Shown piece by piece: positions 35,190 to 46,989 of a DNA stretch of 64,000 nt (the first letter of the stretch is position 1; the number at the start of each line of letters is the position of its first letter). The notes below the pieces were generated by a model. It saw nothing but the letters and a program-made list of their open reading frames with translations. It did not search any database and was not told the DNA's origin. The stretch is taken from the NCBI GenBank assembly GCA_015680685.1, contig MNCI01010504.1, forward strand, positions 948,502 through 1,012,501. Direction: 5' to 3'. Position numbers and translations under genes: made by a program. The DNA is from Gnetum montanum (lineage: Eukaryota; Streptophyta; Gnetopsida; Gnetales; Gnetaceae).

Positions 35190-35700
35190 ATTGGTGGTCC
35201 GAAGAGACCTTAAACTAGTAGTCTAACACTTTTGCATTTTAGGCGGTCTGCAAAAATCTTAAACTAGCACCTTCTAGATTTTGCATCCTGGCGATCTGGA
35301 AAGACCTTAAACTAGCAATCCTAGCACGTAGTTTCAAACTAGTTAGCAGTCTGCAAAGACCTTAAACTAGTAGTTTAGACCTTTTTCTCATTGGCAGTCT
35401 ACAATGACATTAAACTAGTAGTTTTGCATTGTTACATCAGTAGTTTTGCATTTTTACATTAGTAGCTCTCTGTTCTTTATACTAGTAGTTTTGCATTTTT
35501 ACGTCTAGATGGTACGCAAAGATCTTAAACTAGTGTCTTCCAAACTTAGCATTCTAGTAGTCCACAATGATAATAAACTAGCAATTTTTCATTTTTTGTA
35601 TTAGCAGTTTTGCATTTTTACACTAACAATTTTTCATTTCTACATCTTAATGGTCCACCATGACCTTAAACTAGCAAATTTTATAACTTTATATCATACT
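35190..35700 (+). repeat. Diverged tandem repeat before element B RT
   Basis: About nine units of 50-70 bp sharing GGTCTGCAAAGACCTTAAAC TAG and TAGTTTTGCATTTTTACAT. The TTAAACTAG core resembles the minisatellites at 31062-31345 and 201-308. It ends about 150 bp before the RT-related reading. Confidence 0.65.
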
Positions 35701-35839
35701 TTATACTTACATATACCGTTTGCATTTAGTTGCTACTTTGGAAGTTTTCACTATGCACAACTACTCTAAACAAGTACCTCTTAACTAGACTTTCATCTCA
35801 TTTTGGCAGGTTGAGTGAGAATGGAAATCCATCATGATC

Positions 35840-37350
35840 TCTCTTCACCTTTAGCTTTAGCAGGTCCACATGGAAAACTCACAAGACAATTGAACCCAGA
35901 GATAATATACTAGAATCATCCACAGTTATCATAGTTGCATCTTTAGAAGCATCCCCAAATTGGCCCGAGCATTTGGTCCAAACCCTAGTTCTAGAGTTTG
36001 GGGATGTAACTGAAGATCCTCTCATCAAAATGCCTGTGACCACATCCAGGAGGGAGATAAAAATGTTGAAACTTAGTTCCCTCCTAGATTTGCAAACGCA
36101 CAAAGATGTTGCAAAAATTCTACAAGATAACATTGGAGTCTTTGCATGGTCATATAGTGACTTGTTGAGTTTAGATCCAAGGATGCTATAGCACAACATT
36201 GTCTTAGACCCGTGCATGAAAGCAGTTAAGCAAAAGACTCGCAAGGTCAAATTAGAGATTGCATTGGCTGTATGTGATGAAATCACCAAGCTATACCAGG
36301 CTACTTTCATTTGGGTAGTTGATTACTTAGAATGGGTGTCTAACATTGTTGTAGTTTCTAAGAAAATGGGAGGGTACGAATCTATATAGACTTCTACGAG
36401 TTGAACAAGGCAATGATCAAAGATGATTTCTGACTTCTAAGTATTGATCAACTCATTGACACTATGGCTGGTCATGCTCTATTATCCTTCATGGATGGTT
36501 TCTTCAACTACAACCAAATTTGCATTAACCTAGAGCATCAGTTAACAACAACCTTTATGACCCCATGGGGTACCTTTTGTTACACTATGATTCCTTTTGG
36601 ACTCAAGAATGCTGAAGAAACCTACTAGTGAGCCATGACTTATATCTCTAGTGACTACATCCTAGAAACATTGAAAGACTACATAGACAATATAGTGATT
36701 AAATATAAAGAGGCCACTAATCATGCACATGATCTAAGGGTAGTCCTCAAGTGTTTCCAGTTGCATGATTTATGCCTCAATCCTAAAAAGTGTGTCTTCA
36801 GGGTGAGAATCGGATTCATGCTAGGGTTTGTAGTATCAGAGACCAAAATATGAGTGGACCTTAACAAAGTTAAGGCCATCATCAACCTAGCACCTCCTAC
36901 AAACATTAAAGAACTGTGTGGGTTACAAGGTAGAGTATAGTTCATTAGAAGGTTTATAGCAAAATTGACTAACAAGTTACACCCCATGCAACATCTTCTA
37001 AAGAAAGGGGTTAACTTTGAATGGAAAACTTAGTGCCAACAAGCCTTCGATGATCTGAAGAAAGAGCTTTTGCACCTCCCAATTGTTTACCCACCACAGA
37101 GGGATAAGAATTTCTTTATATATCTTGCCATCTCAAATACATCTATTGTGATACTATTATGTCAGAAATGGGATGATGGTTCTGAGATACTAGTCTACTA
37201 CCTAAGTCAAGCACTGATAGCGTATGAAGCAAAATACAATGAGGTACAGAGAAACTGCCTTGCCTTAGTGTTTGCATTGAAGAAATGGAGACACTACCTA
37301 TTTTGTAGCAAAATTAACATTATTTCCAAAATAAATATACTCTAGGCTAT
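35840..37350 (+). pseudogene. Element B reverse transcriptase and RNase H 1
   Basis: Tat-type pol. N-terminal part AKILQDNIGVFAWSYSDLLS (36110-36180), palm GHALLSFMDGF and WGTFCYTMIPFGLKNA (36470-36610). The active box is YIDNIV near 36680, with the second Asp changed to Asn. Then NPKKCVFRV and the RNase H segment with YYLSQALIAYEAKYNEVQRN (37195-37255). One frameshift near 36380 and several TAG stops break it. The mutated box makes it inactive regardless of the stops. Confidence 0.78.
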
Positions 37351-37539
37351 CACAAATAACTTGTATGAAAGCAGTAGGATAGCCCAGTGGAAAGAAATAA
37401 CAGTAGAATTCAACTTGCACTATGTGAGTCAATCATCAATGAAAGTTCAAGCCATAGCAATGCAACTTACAACCGCACCTGTCGATGATCAGACAATCGT
37501 AGATATGGAATCCTCAGATGAGCATGTTAGCACTATCAA

Positions 37540-38113
37540 TGCCATCCCATCGCACTTTGAAGCTACTTTACACTTCGACGGTGCCTCGACCACGTTAAGA
37601 GGTAGTGCAGCTACTGTCATTATGTTCCCATTTGGGGAAATGCATCCTTTTCCTTATCATTTTGCATTCCCTTGTACAAATAATGTGCTAGAGTACAAGG
37701 GGTTACTCAAGGGCCTCCTAGCTTCCCAAGCATAATGCATACAACACTTGGTGATTCACGGAGGTTCATAACTAGTTGTGAGTTAAATCATCAAGGTCTA
37801 CACTTGCAGAGCTACACAATTGCAACCCTATTGTGACTTAGCAAAAAGCCTACTTAAATAGTTTACAACTATAGTCATGAAACACATGCCACGCAACGAG
37901 AACACCATAGCAGATTCCTTGGAAACCCTAGCATTAAATATTTCACCACACTTATTTGCAAGTTTTCCAACCTCGATTACCGAGTGCACTGAGCCTATCA
38001 CTCAGGTAGTACACGTACCCTCTATTAGCATTGTGGATACCCAGGAGTGGTATGCCAACATTAAAGCCTACCTGCAACATGGCAAGCCCCCAAGCATATT
38101 GACATCTACTTAA
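37540..38113 (+). pseudogene. Element B second (archaeal-type) RNase H
   Basis: Reads LHFDGASTTLRGSAATVIMF (Asp of the first active motif), NNVLEYKGLLKGLLAS (Glu), then a stop-broken middle, and KHMPRNENTIADSLETLA (Asp near the end, about 37905). A second RNase H between the first one and integrase is the hallmark of Tat-lineage gypsy elements. The frame is broken by several stops between 37735 and 37860. Confidence 0.7.
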
Positions 38114-38476
38114 AGAGATGTGATCCATAAGCGTGGTCAGAAATATGTGCTTATGGGAGACAACGCCTTGTGCAAATGCTCCTATGATAGGATACTGCTA
38201 GCATGTGTAAATGAGGAGAAAGCATAGAAGGTTGTTAATGAAGTACATGAGGGACTATGTGGCAGACACATAGCACCTAGGGCTATGGCTACAAAAATAA
38301 GACACCTAGGGTACTACTGGCCTCACATGGAGCCTGATTGCCTGGCAAAGTTCAAGACATGCGACACATGCCAAAGATACACAAATCTCATACACGTTTC
38401 ACCTACAGAGCTACATCCAACACAGATCATGTGGCCTTTAGAGTGATGGGGACTAGACCTCATAGGACCTCTTCAG
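38114..38476 (+). pseudogene. Element B integrase, N-terminal part only
   Basis: Zinc-binding HHCC motif visible: VHEGLCGRHIAPRA and FKTCDTCQRY (38240-38380). The core begins WGLDLIGPLQQ (38450-38475) and then runs directly into LTR sequence. The rest of the catalytic core and the C-terminal part are deleted. The junction shares CTTCAGCAA between the pol side and the LTR (25030-25040 in the 5' copy). Confidence 0.75.
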
Positions 38477-39866
38477 CAAGTCCCCTCTTACTAGAAATGT
38501 AGCAGATCAAGCAAAAAGCAGGCTATGTTGGCTGCTATGCTATGCTATGCTACGCAGCATAGCACAGTGTAGCAATGATGCAAGAACAAAAAAAGATGTC
38601 TCAAAATGCAGGATCAGTAAGTTCAAAAGCTTCACATTGCAAAAAGCAAAGGTTGCAAGTTGCCAACATGATCATCAAACAAACGCCTACAACTCAAATG
38701 AAAATCATAGTTAAGGCCAGCCACTACGCTATGCTATGCTACGTAGCATAGCATAGTGTAGCAAACATGTAGAACTAGCCAAAACATTTCAAAAGCTTCT
38801 AGCACATGCAGTCAACTCCAACGTGAATTTCTTCTTCAAAATGGTGGCTATGCTATGCTATGCTACATAGCGTAGCATAGTGTAGTGAGCAGCTATGCTA
38901 CGCCAACATGCTACACTTCTCAGCATAGCACAGGGTAGCAAGCAGCTATGCTACACTAACATACTATGCTCCATAATGTAGCACAGTGTAGTAGGTAGCT
39001 GCGCTACATCAATGTGCTTCAGTCCTTATTTTCATCATTGGCACACTTGACCTCAGCATCTCCAGTTTCGACAGTGTGATTGCAGCATGGCAGGTTCATC
39101 AAATCAATCAACTCTGTGTGTCCATGTAGCATGGACACATTGACATCTTGTGGGTCTAGGACACGTGGTGTCCAAACCACATCTCTCGTGTGCTCCTAGC
39201 CCTATAGATACCCTGACAAGCAATGCTCAAAGGGTGGGTAGTTTTGAGCAAATAAGAAATTTACTAGGTTTGCTAATTGGAAATTCAAAGAGCATTTAAA
39301 CAAATTGGCAAGTTAAAAGGATTGTCAATCCTAAACATTGTTAGAATTTTTGCAAATTGACAAACAAATTGAGCTATTAGAATTTCCATTTGGAACTCTA
39401 TTAGCTCTTTCCCATTGTCTTTGTAGGACTTTGAATCATTAGCTCTTGAGTCCATGTTCAAGTATACAGTTGCCTTGCTTTGAACGTCTTGGTTATTTTT
39501 GGGATCTCTATGCTTCCCAACTTTGCACAACCGATTGTATCCACCTTGAAAAAGTAAAGTTGTAATCTTGAAGCGGTGCATTTCTTAACTCCAATTTGCT
39601 CTATTCTCCTATTTATCATTGCATTTTATATCATTTTCTCTTCTTTGCACATAATAATTACTATTTTATGTTATAAACATTGTTTTCAAATCACACATTT
39701 GCAAAAGGTTTAGTGACACCAACTAAGTGTCTATCTGATCGACCAGACCATTCAGGGCACCCCATTTCCATTTTATGTAGCATAGCCCTCACATGGATTT
39801 GGGGTTAAGATTGTCTGACCGATGACCTCTCAGTGTTTTCAGCTGCCAACCTTTTCAGTTGCTACA
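38472..39866 (+). repeat. Element B 3' LTR, 5'-truncated
   Basis: Matches 25030-26419 of the 5' LTR throughout; the first roughly 490 bp of the LTR and the polypurine tract are gone. It ends GTTGCTACA, followed by CTTAT. It contains the cleanest palindrome of the family (38729-38756). Confidence 0.8.
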
Positions 39867-39871
39867 CTTAT
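39867..39871. other. Target site duplication of element B, right
   Basis: CTTAT, pairing with CTCAT at 24536-24540. Confidence 0.6.
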
Positions 39872-40560
39872 CAAAACTACAAGTTTGTTTTCATCTAAAA
39901 GGTTAAGATTCATGAGATATTTCATTCGATCTAATTTTAACTCAAGATCAAGTACACTAGTGGTGGCCAAAGTTAGGAGCTCTCCTTGGATTGGTATTGT
40001 AGGAAGTTTTTCATGGAATAGTTCATAGGGAAAGTATCCTATTAGAAGTTTCCATGTGGATCTATATGCTGATAGAGCATCACTTAGCTTAGTGCTCCAA
40101 TCCTTTTAAAATCAACTAATAGTTTTGATTAATATTCTTGTGAGTTCTCATTTAGTCACTTTTTCTTGACAATTTGATTGAGGGTGGTATGGTGTAGTTA
40201 ACTTATGATTCATCCCAAGTTGGTGCATTAGCTTTTTGAATGTAGCTCCTACAAAATGAGTTCCATAGTCAAATATGAGCATATGTGGTACTTCAAATCT
40301 ATTCATCATGTGTTTTTGAAAGAACTTAGTAGCTATTTTGGTTAAGCAATCCTTGACTACAACTACTTCTACCCACTTGGTACAATAATCAACTATCTCT
40401 ATCATGCAAGATTCTCCATCTGACATTAGTGTGATGAATCCCATGAAATCAATTTTGTAGATATCAAATAGTTCCAATGGTTGCATCCACTATTGTGGAC
40501 CTTTATTTATAGCTATTATTCCTCTATCATGTTGACATCTTTCAAATGATTAGATGATTT
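39872..40560 (-). pseudogene. Element H: integrase core (right piece)
   Basis: The minus strand carries the catalytic core in an open 112-residue stretch (40486-40148): IYKIDFMGFIT (first Asp), LIFDYGTHFVGATFKKLM (second Asp), TPYHPQSNCQEKVTK. Aligned with element E (NGQAEVTN), the catalytic Glu is Lys. The tail reads LPTIPIQGEL and LNLLDENKLVVL up to 39872. It then continues, after element B, at 24535. The whole is the Athila-like integrase. Confidence 0.75.
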
Positions 40561-40639
40561 GATGTGCATCCCTAAATATGGTAGGCCAAATGTAGCCTAC
40601 CATCATCAACTTCAGTGTTGTTCTACATCCTACATAGTG

Positions 40640-42240
40640 ATCACCACATGGTCCCTCATGCTCATCTTGTAGAGTTCTTTGTTGGCTCTCTTTTGGAATT
40701 CACCATCGTACTAGTCCATCTAGACATATATTGTAATGATTCTTATTAATTTCCATATGTCATTTAACTTGATGGTGGAACTATTCCTTTTGTTTCTTAT
40801 TCCACTAAACAAGGAGCTCTTATGTATTGAGGTAAGTTAGGTAATCAATAATCCATGATTTTTCTCTTGAGTTGATAGCCATTGTTATTCTTGTAAACAA
40901 ATTTTCATGGGGAAATTGGTCTGATAATGATTCATCTTATTCTTGTGGTTTCCAACTTAGTTCTGAAAATGATCAACTGCAACATTCTCAGTTCCCTTCC
41001 TATCTATCATAGTAATGTCAAACTCTTGTAATATCACCAACCATCATATCATCCTTGGACTAACCATTGGTTTATTCATAAAAAATCTAATGGCATTATG
41101 ATCCTTGTGCACATAAATAAGATACTCAAGCACATAATGTCAAAATTTTCAAGTGCATACACCATGGTCATAAGCTTATTTTATAGTGGTGTAATTAAGT
41201 TATGCTCTCGTGATGCTTTGATTGGTGTAGTGTATGTAATATGTTTTTTTTCACCAAGCTATGTGAGTATCACTCCAATGCATAGTTTGAAGCATCTAGC
41301 ATAATGTAAAAGGACTTAGATCAATCTAAAGCTCAAAGCATTGGTATTTTGATTAGCTTCTATTTTAATTTCCCAAATGCCTTCTCACATTTTTTTGCCC
41401 ATTAGAATGGTACATCTTTCTTTGTAAGTTCTATTAGTAGCTTTTGTATGTTTGAAAAATTCTCAATAAATCTTCTGTAATATCCTATATAGCCAAGGAA
41501 TGGTCTAACATTCTTAATAGTTTGTAACCACTAGGTGATATTTTAAATTATTCTTATCTTTCCATGATCTACCTCTCTTTCTTTTTGAGAATTTTTATGT
41601 CCTAGAACAATACTATCTTGAATGATTAAATGGATTTTCTACCAACTTAGCTTTAGATTAGTTTCAATACATCTTTTCAATACTGACTCTAGTTAGTTTG
41701 AGGCTTCTTTAAATCCTAGCCCATATGTGAAAAATTCATTCATGAATATTTCCACTACATTACCAATTACTTTTTGAAGGATACTAAGTTCAAGTCTTTA
41801 GTAGATAGCAGGAGCATTACATAAGCTAAAAGACATTTGCATGTAGGCAAATATTCCCCATGAGTTGGTGAGTCTTGTCTTCTCTTGATCTTCTAGTGCA
41901 ATGTGTACTTGGTTGTACCCATTGTACCCATTGAGGAAACTATAGTGTTGATGTCCTAAAATAGTATCAAGGACTTAGTCAACAAATGGTAAAGGAAAGT
42001 GGTCCTTAAATGTTGGTAAATTCAATAACCAAAAGTTGATGCAAATTCTCCACTTTTCATCTTTCTTTGAAACAATGACTAAGGAACTAATTAATTCACT
42101 ATTTTCTATTGGATAAAAAAACCTTGCTTTTAATAATTTTTTCAATTCTTGTTTGACCACTTCTTTGAGTTTTGGATTTAGTCTTCTTTGTGGTTAGTAA
42201 TGAGGTTTGATAGTTGGATCTATATAGATTTGATGTTGGC
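40640..42240 (-). pseudogene. Element H: reverse transcriptase and RNase H
   Basis: RT start at 42160-41975: QELKKLLKARFFYPI, IVSKKDEKWRICINF, TFKDHFPLPFVD, almost word for word the Athila-type motif seen in element E at 48050-48200. The active box reads FMNEF near 41735 where E has FMDDF, so both catalytic Asp are lost. RNase H follows toward 40640 with many stops. Confidence 0.68.
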
Positions 42241-42559
42241 ATATGCATGGATCTATACCTTCTATTTCATCATAGGACCATGCAAATGTTGTTGGCCACT
42301 TATTTATCACTTCCAATAATCTTTTCTTCTACTCTTTATTAAGATTCACATTAATAATTATCAACTTCTTGTTATTCAAAAAGGCATATTCTAATACATT
42401 TAGCAGGGCTTTCAATTCTAGAGGTTTTACTTCATACTTATCTTGAATCTTTAATTGTCCCCATTTGATGTCTTCTTCTTGATATGATTATGGATAGGGA
42501 TGCTTTCTTTTGAACTTTTCTGACTTGTCAGTTTCTTTAATGGAGGCACCAATAATTTT

Positions 42560-43210
42560 ATTCAATAGTTTCATGCACATTTCAAAATCTATCTCTTTTT
42601 CAATAATTAGCCACTATGTGCCTTCTTGTTTTGTGATTGTTGCATACAAGCACTATTGCACACACATATCCTCTATATATCGATTACATGTTGTATTAAT
42701 TTCATGTTTTATGACCTAGATTTTTAGCACACAATTACACCTATTATCACTATATGAAATACATGAAACCTAACATCTCTATATAACTCTAGCTTCATCT
42801 TCCTTGGAAGTTTTCATGGACAAATCTATGATTCCTAACTTAGCGTCCATAGTGCTAAGTCATGCTCTTTCCATAATGATAGAAACTTCTCCCTTGTTTT
42901 TCCCTACGTGTATGACAAGAAAATCAATAGGGTAGGACAAGCCACTTATGATGCTAATAACATCTTCGAATTGGCCAAGTGGAAAATTGATTGAAAGATC
43001 TGCAAGCTCTAGTTGAATATTACTCTTCTTTAGTGGAGGAAGATTCTAGGCTTTGTACATGTCCTGCAAAATCAAAATTATCTTGAACCCATAATCTAGT
43101 AAATATTTTCATGGTTTGTGGCCTACTATTTAGCGATATACTAAGGAATGTTTTGAATCTGTTCTCTTCTTAGGAAGTACTTCTACCTTGATTCAATGTG
43201 TATAGTTTGA
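42560..43210 (-). pseudogene. Element H: protease region
   Basis: The minus strand reads YPIDFLVIHVGKNKGEVSII then ERAWLSTMDAKLGI (42960-42830), matching element E's FLVIEINNDKGDFPIIMGRAWL. The segment YGFKIILI near 43080 stands where E has DSASKINLIS. The frame is broken. Confidence 0.6.
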
Positions 43211-43249
43211 ATGAACATGATAGTAGTGAAATTTGAATCTGTAGAGTGT

Positions 43250-44908
43250 GGCAGCTTGATGTTTCCTTAAGGAGTATGTATGAATGGGGTTAATGTAGGT
43301 GAAGTTCCCATCCTTTGAACCCTTTCTAGACTTGTTTTGAAAAATGGACATTTCTTGGATCTAGGTTCATTTACCAGCACATCATCTTGTGTGTTTTCTA
43401 ACCTAGTAGCATTCTTTTGATATGGTTGTATTGGCAATTCTCCTTGCATAACCAATGGTTGTACTAGTGATAGGAAGTTAGGAAGTTGGATTGATGAAGT
43501 AGCTATTGGTTGATGTACATAAGAATTGGGAACCATTAGTGAGCTATTAAATCTATGATACTCTAGTGGATAATAATGAGAGAAGGTATGGACTAAAGCA
43601 TTTCTCGTAGATATTGGACATTAAACATAATATCCTTAAGGATCTAGTTGCCTAAATGGATATTGTTACCTTGGTAGTAGAATTTTCCATACCTATGGTT
43701 ACCGCCACTATTGCTAATATTACTCTTGTGGCTGAGGGTAGGCTTATCTTGGATAATATAATAGTTGGTACAATTGTTATAAGTTATCTTATGGGTAAGA
43801 TAATCTTATTGGCATCTATTTCTTAACAAATTTTGGGTTAATCATGTATGCCCTAGACCTTGAAAGTGAGCCATAATAGGGAAAAAACTCATAGGATGTT
43901 CATATTCACATACTTTGCATTCATCTTCATCTTCTAAAGTAGAGTTTATGAACTACTTAATTGAAACAACTTTTTCTTTATGTTTGTAGTTCTCTGATCC
44001 ATTATCTCTTCTTTTCTTCCTTTCTTTTGTTCAGAACTTGTTTAGTCTTTTCCTCTATGATTCTAAGTGTAGTAGCAATTTTTTCATCCACTAAATCCAA
44101 TATTTCTCTACCTTTGTCATAATGTCATTAACTAAGTTTTGAATTTTTAGAGTATTCTTTTGAATGACATACTCTAACATTTCTTGTTTTTATCTTTCGT
44201 ACATTCTTGCATTCAGTTTTCTTATTGCGGTATCTTGATTGTTCTCTTCTATTAAATCTTTTTTCTTTAATTCTTCTTCCTCTTTAGCCACCTAGTCTAT
44301 TAGTTCTTAGATTTGATGGAATGTTATTTCTAATAATCTACCTTGGGTATATGCCCCAATAGTTTCTCTTGTTTTGTTTTGTAACCCATCAATGATGTGT
44401 CGTAGTTGCTCCCTTCGAGAAAAACTATGGTTAAGGAACCTGTGTAGTAATGAATAATATTTTCCCATTACCACATCAAGGGATTCATGTGTCCTTTTTT
44501 TTCATCCTTCAATTTTATTTCTCAAATTGCACACTTTTGAATAGGTTTGATATTTATCATTGAAGAACTCTAGCATGGTACTCCATCTTTGGATCAATTC
44601 TAGTTCTAAAGACCTATGCTAGCTCTTTACTTCTTTGAAAAGTGTTCTGGGAAACAAATTTAATTTCTACCAATCAATTTGAATTTTTTGAAAAGCACAA
44701 GCATCATGAAATGCTTCGAGGTGATGTTGTGGATTTGCAATTTATCCACCTTCAAACATGAGAATGTTGTTCATATCTAGCTACTTGATGCAAATACCCA
44801 TTACATGTGTAGTAGGGATAGACACTACTTCTCTTATATTATTCATATTACAATGGTCAATAGGGATTCTTCATGATCTTTGAGTTCATAGACTCTGTTG
44901 TAGTTATG
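43250..44908 (-). pseudogene. Element H: gag, distal part
   Basis: Contains a linker (open 43536-43267), a degenerate zinc knuckle DECKVCEYEHPMSFFPIMAH near 43890-43935, and a charged, coiled-coil-like stretch (RKLNARMYERYKQEMLEYV, about 44240-44160). Capsid-like sequence runs up to 44908, where element E is inserted. Its N-terminal part continues at 53580. Confidence 0.6.
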
Positions 44909-44913
44909 ACCCC
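44909..44913. other. Target site duplication of element E, left
   Basis: ACCCC, exactly repeated at 53575-53579 after the right LTR. Confidence 0.9.
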
Positions 44914-44938
44914 TGATGAGATGCGGATTGCACAAGCT

Positions 44939-45028
44939 GCGATATCGCGTACGCGATATCGCATCCCTTGAGATATCGTGTACGCGATATGCCGTCCTTC
45001 CTTGCGATATCACGTACACGATATTGCG
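44939..45028. promoter_or_regulatory. Three tandem GATATC-GTAC-GATATC palindromes upstream of TATA
   Basis: The first (44939-44962) is a perfect 24 bp palindrome with half-site GCGATATCGCGT. Two imperfect copies follow at about 44972-44995 and 45003-45028. The 3' LTR has two copies (52656-52720). Position just upstream of the TATA box suggests a binding array for a dimeric factor, which is an inference. Confidence 0.75.
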
Positions 45029-45043
45029 GTCTGCCACCATATC

Positions 45044-45051
45044 TATAAATA
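45044..45051 (+). promoter_or_regulatory. TATA box of element E 5' LTR
   Basis: TATAAATA in ATATCTATAAATAAGAGG; identical in the 3' LTR at 52731-52738. Transcription would start about 30 bp on, near CTCATTTCAGATC. Confidence 0.7.
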
Positions 45052-45785
45052 AGAGGTGGCCACTCCCCTCATTTCAGATCATAGGCATAAAGTAGTGCAG
45101 CTCTAGCGGATTGATCACCCTAGAGATAGAATATTTTCCATGTGCCCGCAGTAGGAGTCCCCCAAGTGAACGGTTCTTTATTCGAGCAGCTTTGTACCTG
45201 AACGCAAGTTGTGTACGGAAATAAAGACAAGCTTTGTGGATAAACCTTGCAGTGCATGGATAGGTTTAATTAATTTTATTTACTGCTTTCCTAGTAACGC
45301 GGCATGAGTACGACTTGGTTACGAGCATTGACGAATGTGTACGGCTAGTCAAGGAATCGGTTGCTTTTCACACTTAGGTTAGTTAAGTGCCTCAGTACGA
45401 CCGCTTCGCGCATGTGTGTTACGTGTGGTAATCCCAGTAACGATTAGAATTTGGTAGCCACAGTTGCATAGTTTAGGGTGTGTATGGCAAGTGGGAACAG
45501 ATGCTGACGCTAGGACTTAGTGCTGTGGTTAGAGTTAGTTTTAGTTTCTCAACCCTTTCCCTCATAGCTTAGGAGATAAACTGAAAAATACCAAAAAAAT
45601 CATATACCTTGGACTTACTTAACCATACACCGTGACAACAACAAGTAAGTCTGGGAAGACAATGAACGATTAACCCCAAGTGTTCCATGGGGGGTTTAGG
45701 CATTTAGTCTACGAAGTTCGATCAGATCATGCGTGCTACGCTCGTTTCGTATGGTTGAGTGTAGCAATACCTCGCCACTCATCAT

Positions 45786-45802
45786 TGGTGCCGTTGCCGG
45801 GG
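45786..45802 (+). other. Element E primer-binding site, tRNA-Asp
   Basis: TGGTGCCGTTGCCGGGG, one base after the LTR. It differs only by C to T at position 4 from the complement of the plant tRNA-Asp(GTC) 3' end (TGGCGCCGTTGCCGGGG). This primer is used by Athila-type elements. Confidence 0.85.
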
Positions 45803-45924
45803 ACTAAGTGTTTTTATGCCAATTGAACATAAGGGATATCACTCACATCGTTGTGAGCTTTAACGAACCTTTGCGTTAATCAATTAATTAAGAACATAAA
45901 TAACGGTAAGAAGCACACCATTGG

Positions 45925-46860
45925 ATGGCTTCTTCTCACAAATTCAACTCACCTAAGGATAATACAGAAGACAGTCAGCATCACACGCATAACCTAGACC
46001 AGCCATGTCCTAAACAATCTAAGGTGACATATACTCATCCTGATGAGTATGTGCCAGATTTTACTTTTATTCTCCACCAAGACAAACAACTACAATGGAG
46101 AGATTTGCAAGGTAACAATGTGTTACCCCCGGATCGATCTATCCCTAACATTCTTTTCCATGCTTTAGCACAGCTAGGCATGCAAGAACTATTTATGGAA
46201 TACGTTCTGGATAACTTTGACATAAGGGATTATCATCCCACAAATTCCCAACGTATTCGGGACAAAAGGTAGGAGGGCCAACATTCATTATCTATATCAT
46301 TGTCATGACAATGATAGTGGATGTGAGGTCTGCTACTATGACCATCCTAAGGGATGTTGCCCAATTATCTCACATCTGTAGGAGTCTGGGGTGTATGCAT
46401 TAAATCCAAGACTTAATCAATGGCAAACACCCCGAAGGTTACCTTACCCACAAGGTAACCAAAGGTAGTTCCACCAACCCTTGACATATTATCCAAGTGG
46501 AATGCCTCCACAGCCCATTGGACAACACCAGCACTGGCAATACCCACAGTCATGGGGGATGCCACTGCCAACACATCAACACCCTTACCAGCAGCCTGAT
46601 CCTCATAGATATTATGTGCAGTAGCCAGTTCCTCCAGGTAACTTTACGGGTCACATAAAACCTCCATGTTACTACCAAGTTTAGGAATATTTTAGGACTC
46701 CTCCTTTGGGAAACATCCTATATCCACGATACCCTCCAAGTTCATCCACATCTCTCGCACCTATAGCTGCACCACCAACCGCTCCAACGAAAGCCAGAGT
46801 AAATCCCACTCAACTACGACAACCTAATACTACGAGGGCCTCCAAGCCTTCAATATGAGT
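45925..46860 (+). pseudogene. Element E gag
   Basis: Starts MASSHKFNSPKDNTEDSQ, open for 115 residues (to 46272). It then continues in another frame with a zinc-knuckle-like HCHDNDSGCEVCYYDHPKGC (46300-46365) and a long Pro/Gln-rich tail (46430-46860) with a few TAG stops. It is much shorter than a complete Athila gag: little capsid domain is visible between 46200 and 46300, so a deletion is likely. The same CEVC/CKVC...HP knuckle is found in element H. Confidence 0.6.
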
Positions 46861-46989
46861 TGGTTCTAACAATCGTTCACCAAAAAGACCCTTCCTTAGG
46901 ACCAACAATCCAAGCAAGCCTTTCCTATCACAAGCAGTTCATCATCCTAACACTCCCATACCCAACATGGTTTCGGGAAATCCTTCTGC

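Larger units (their letters stand above)
24541..39866 (+). mobile_element. Element B: Tat-type Ty3/gypsy retrotransposon, defective
   Basis: About 15.3 kb including a 290 bp gap. Order: 5' LTR, primer site, gag, protease, long spacer with antisense gene and two minisatellites, RT, RNase H, second RNase H, integrase start, truncated 3' LTR. The second RNase H and the RT wording (WGTFCYTMIPFGLKNA) place it in the Tat lineage. Large size, long spacer and antisense ORF are also Tat-like. It is non-autonomous: the integrase core is deleted, the RT box is YIDN, and gag has several stops. It was inserted into element H. Confidence 0.8.
44914..45784 (+). repeat. Element E 5' LTR
   Basis: 871 bp, TGATGAGATGCGG to CCACTCATCA. 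The first 120 bp hold three tandem palindromes. TATA box at 45044-45051, about 130 bp in. The LTR is CpG-rich near its start, in contrast to the AT-rich surroundings. Confidence 0.9.
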
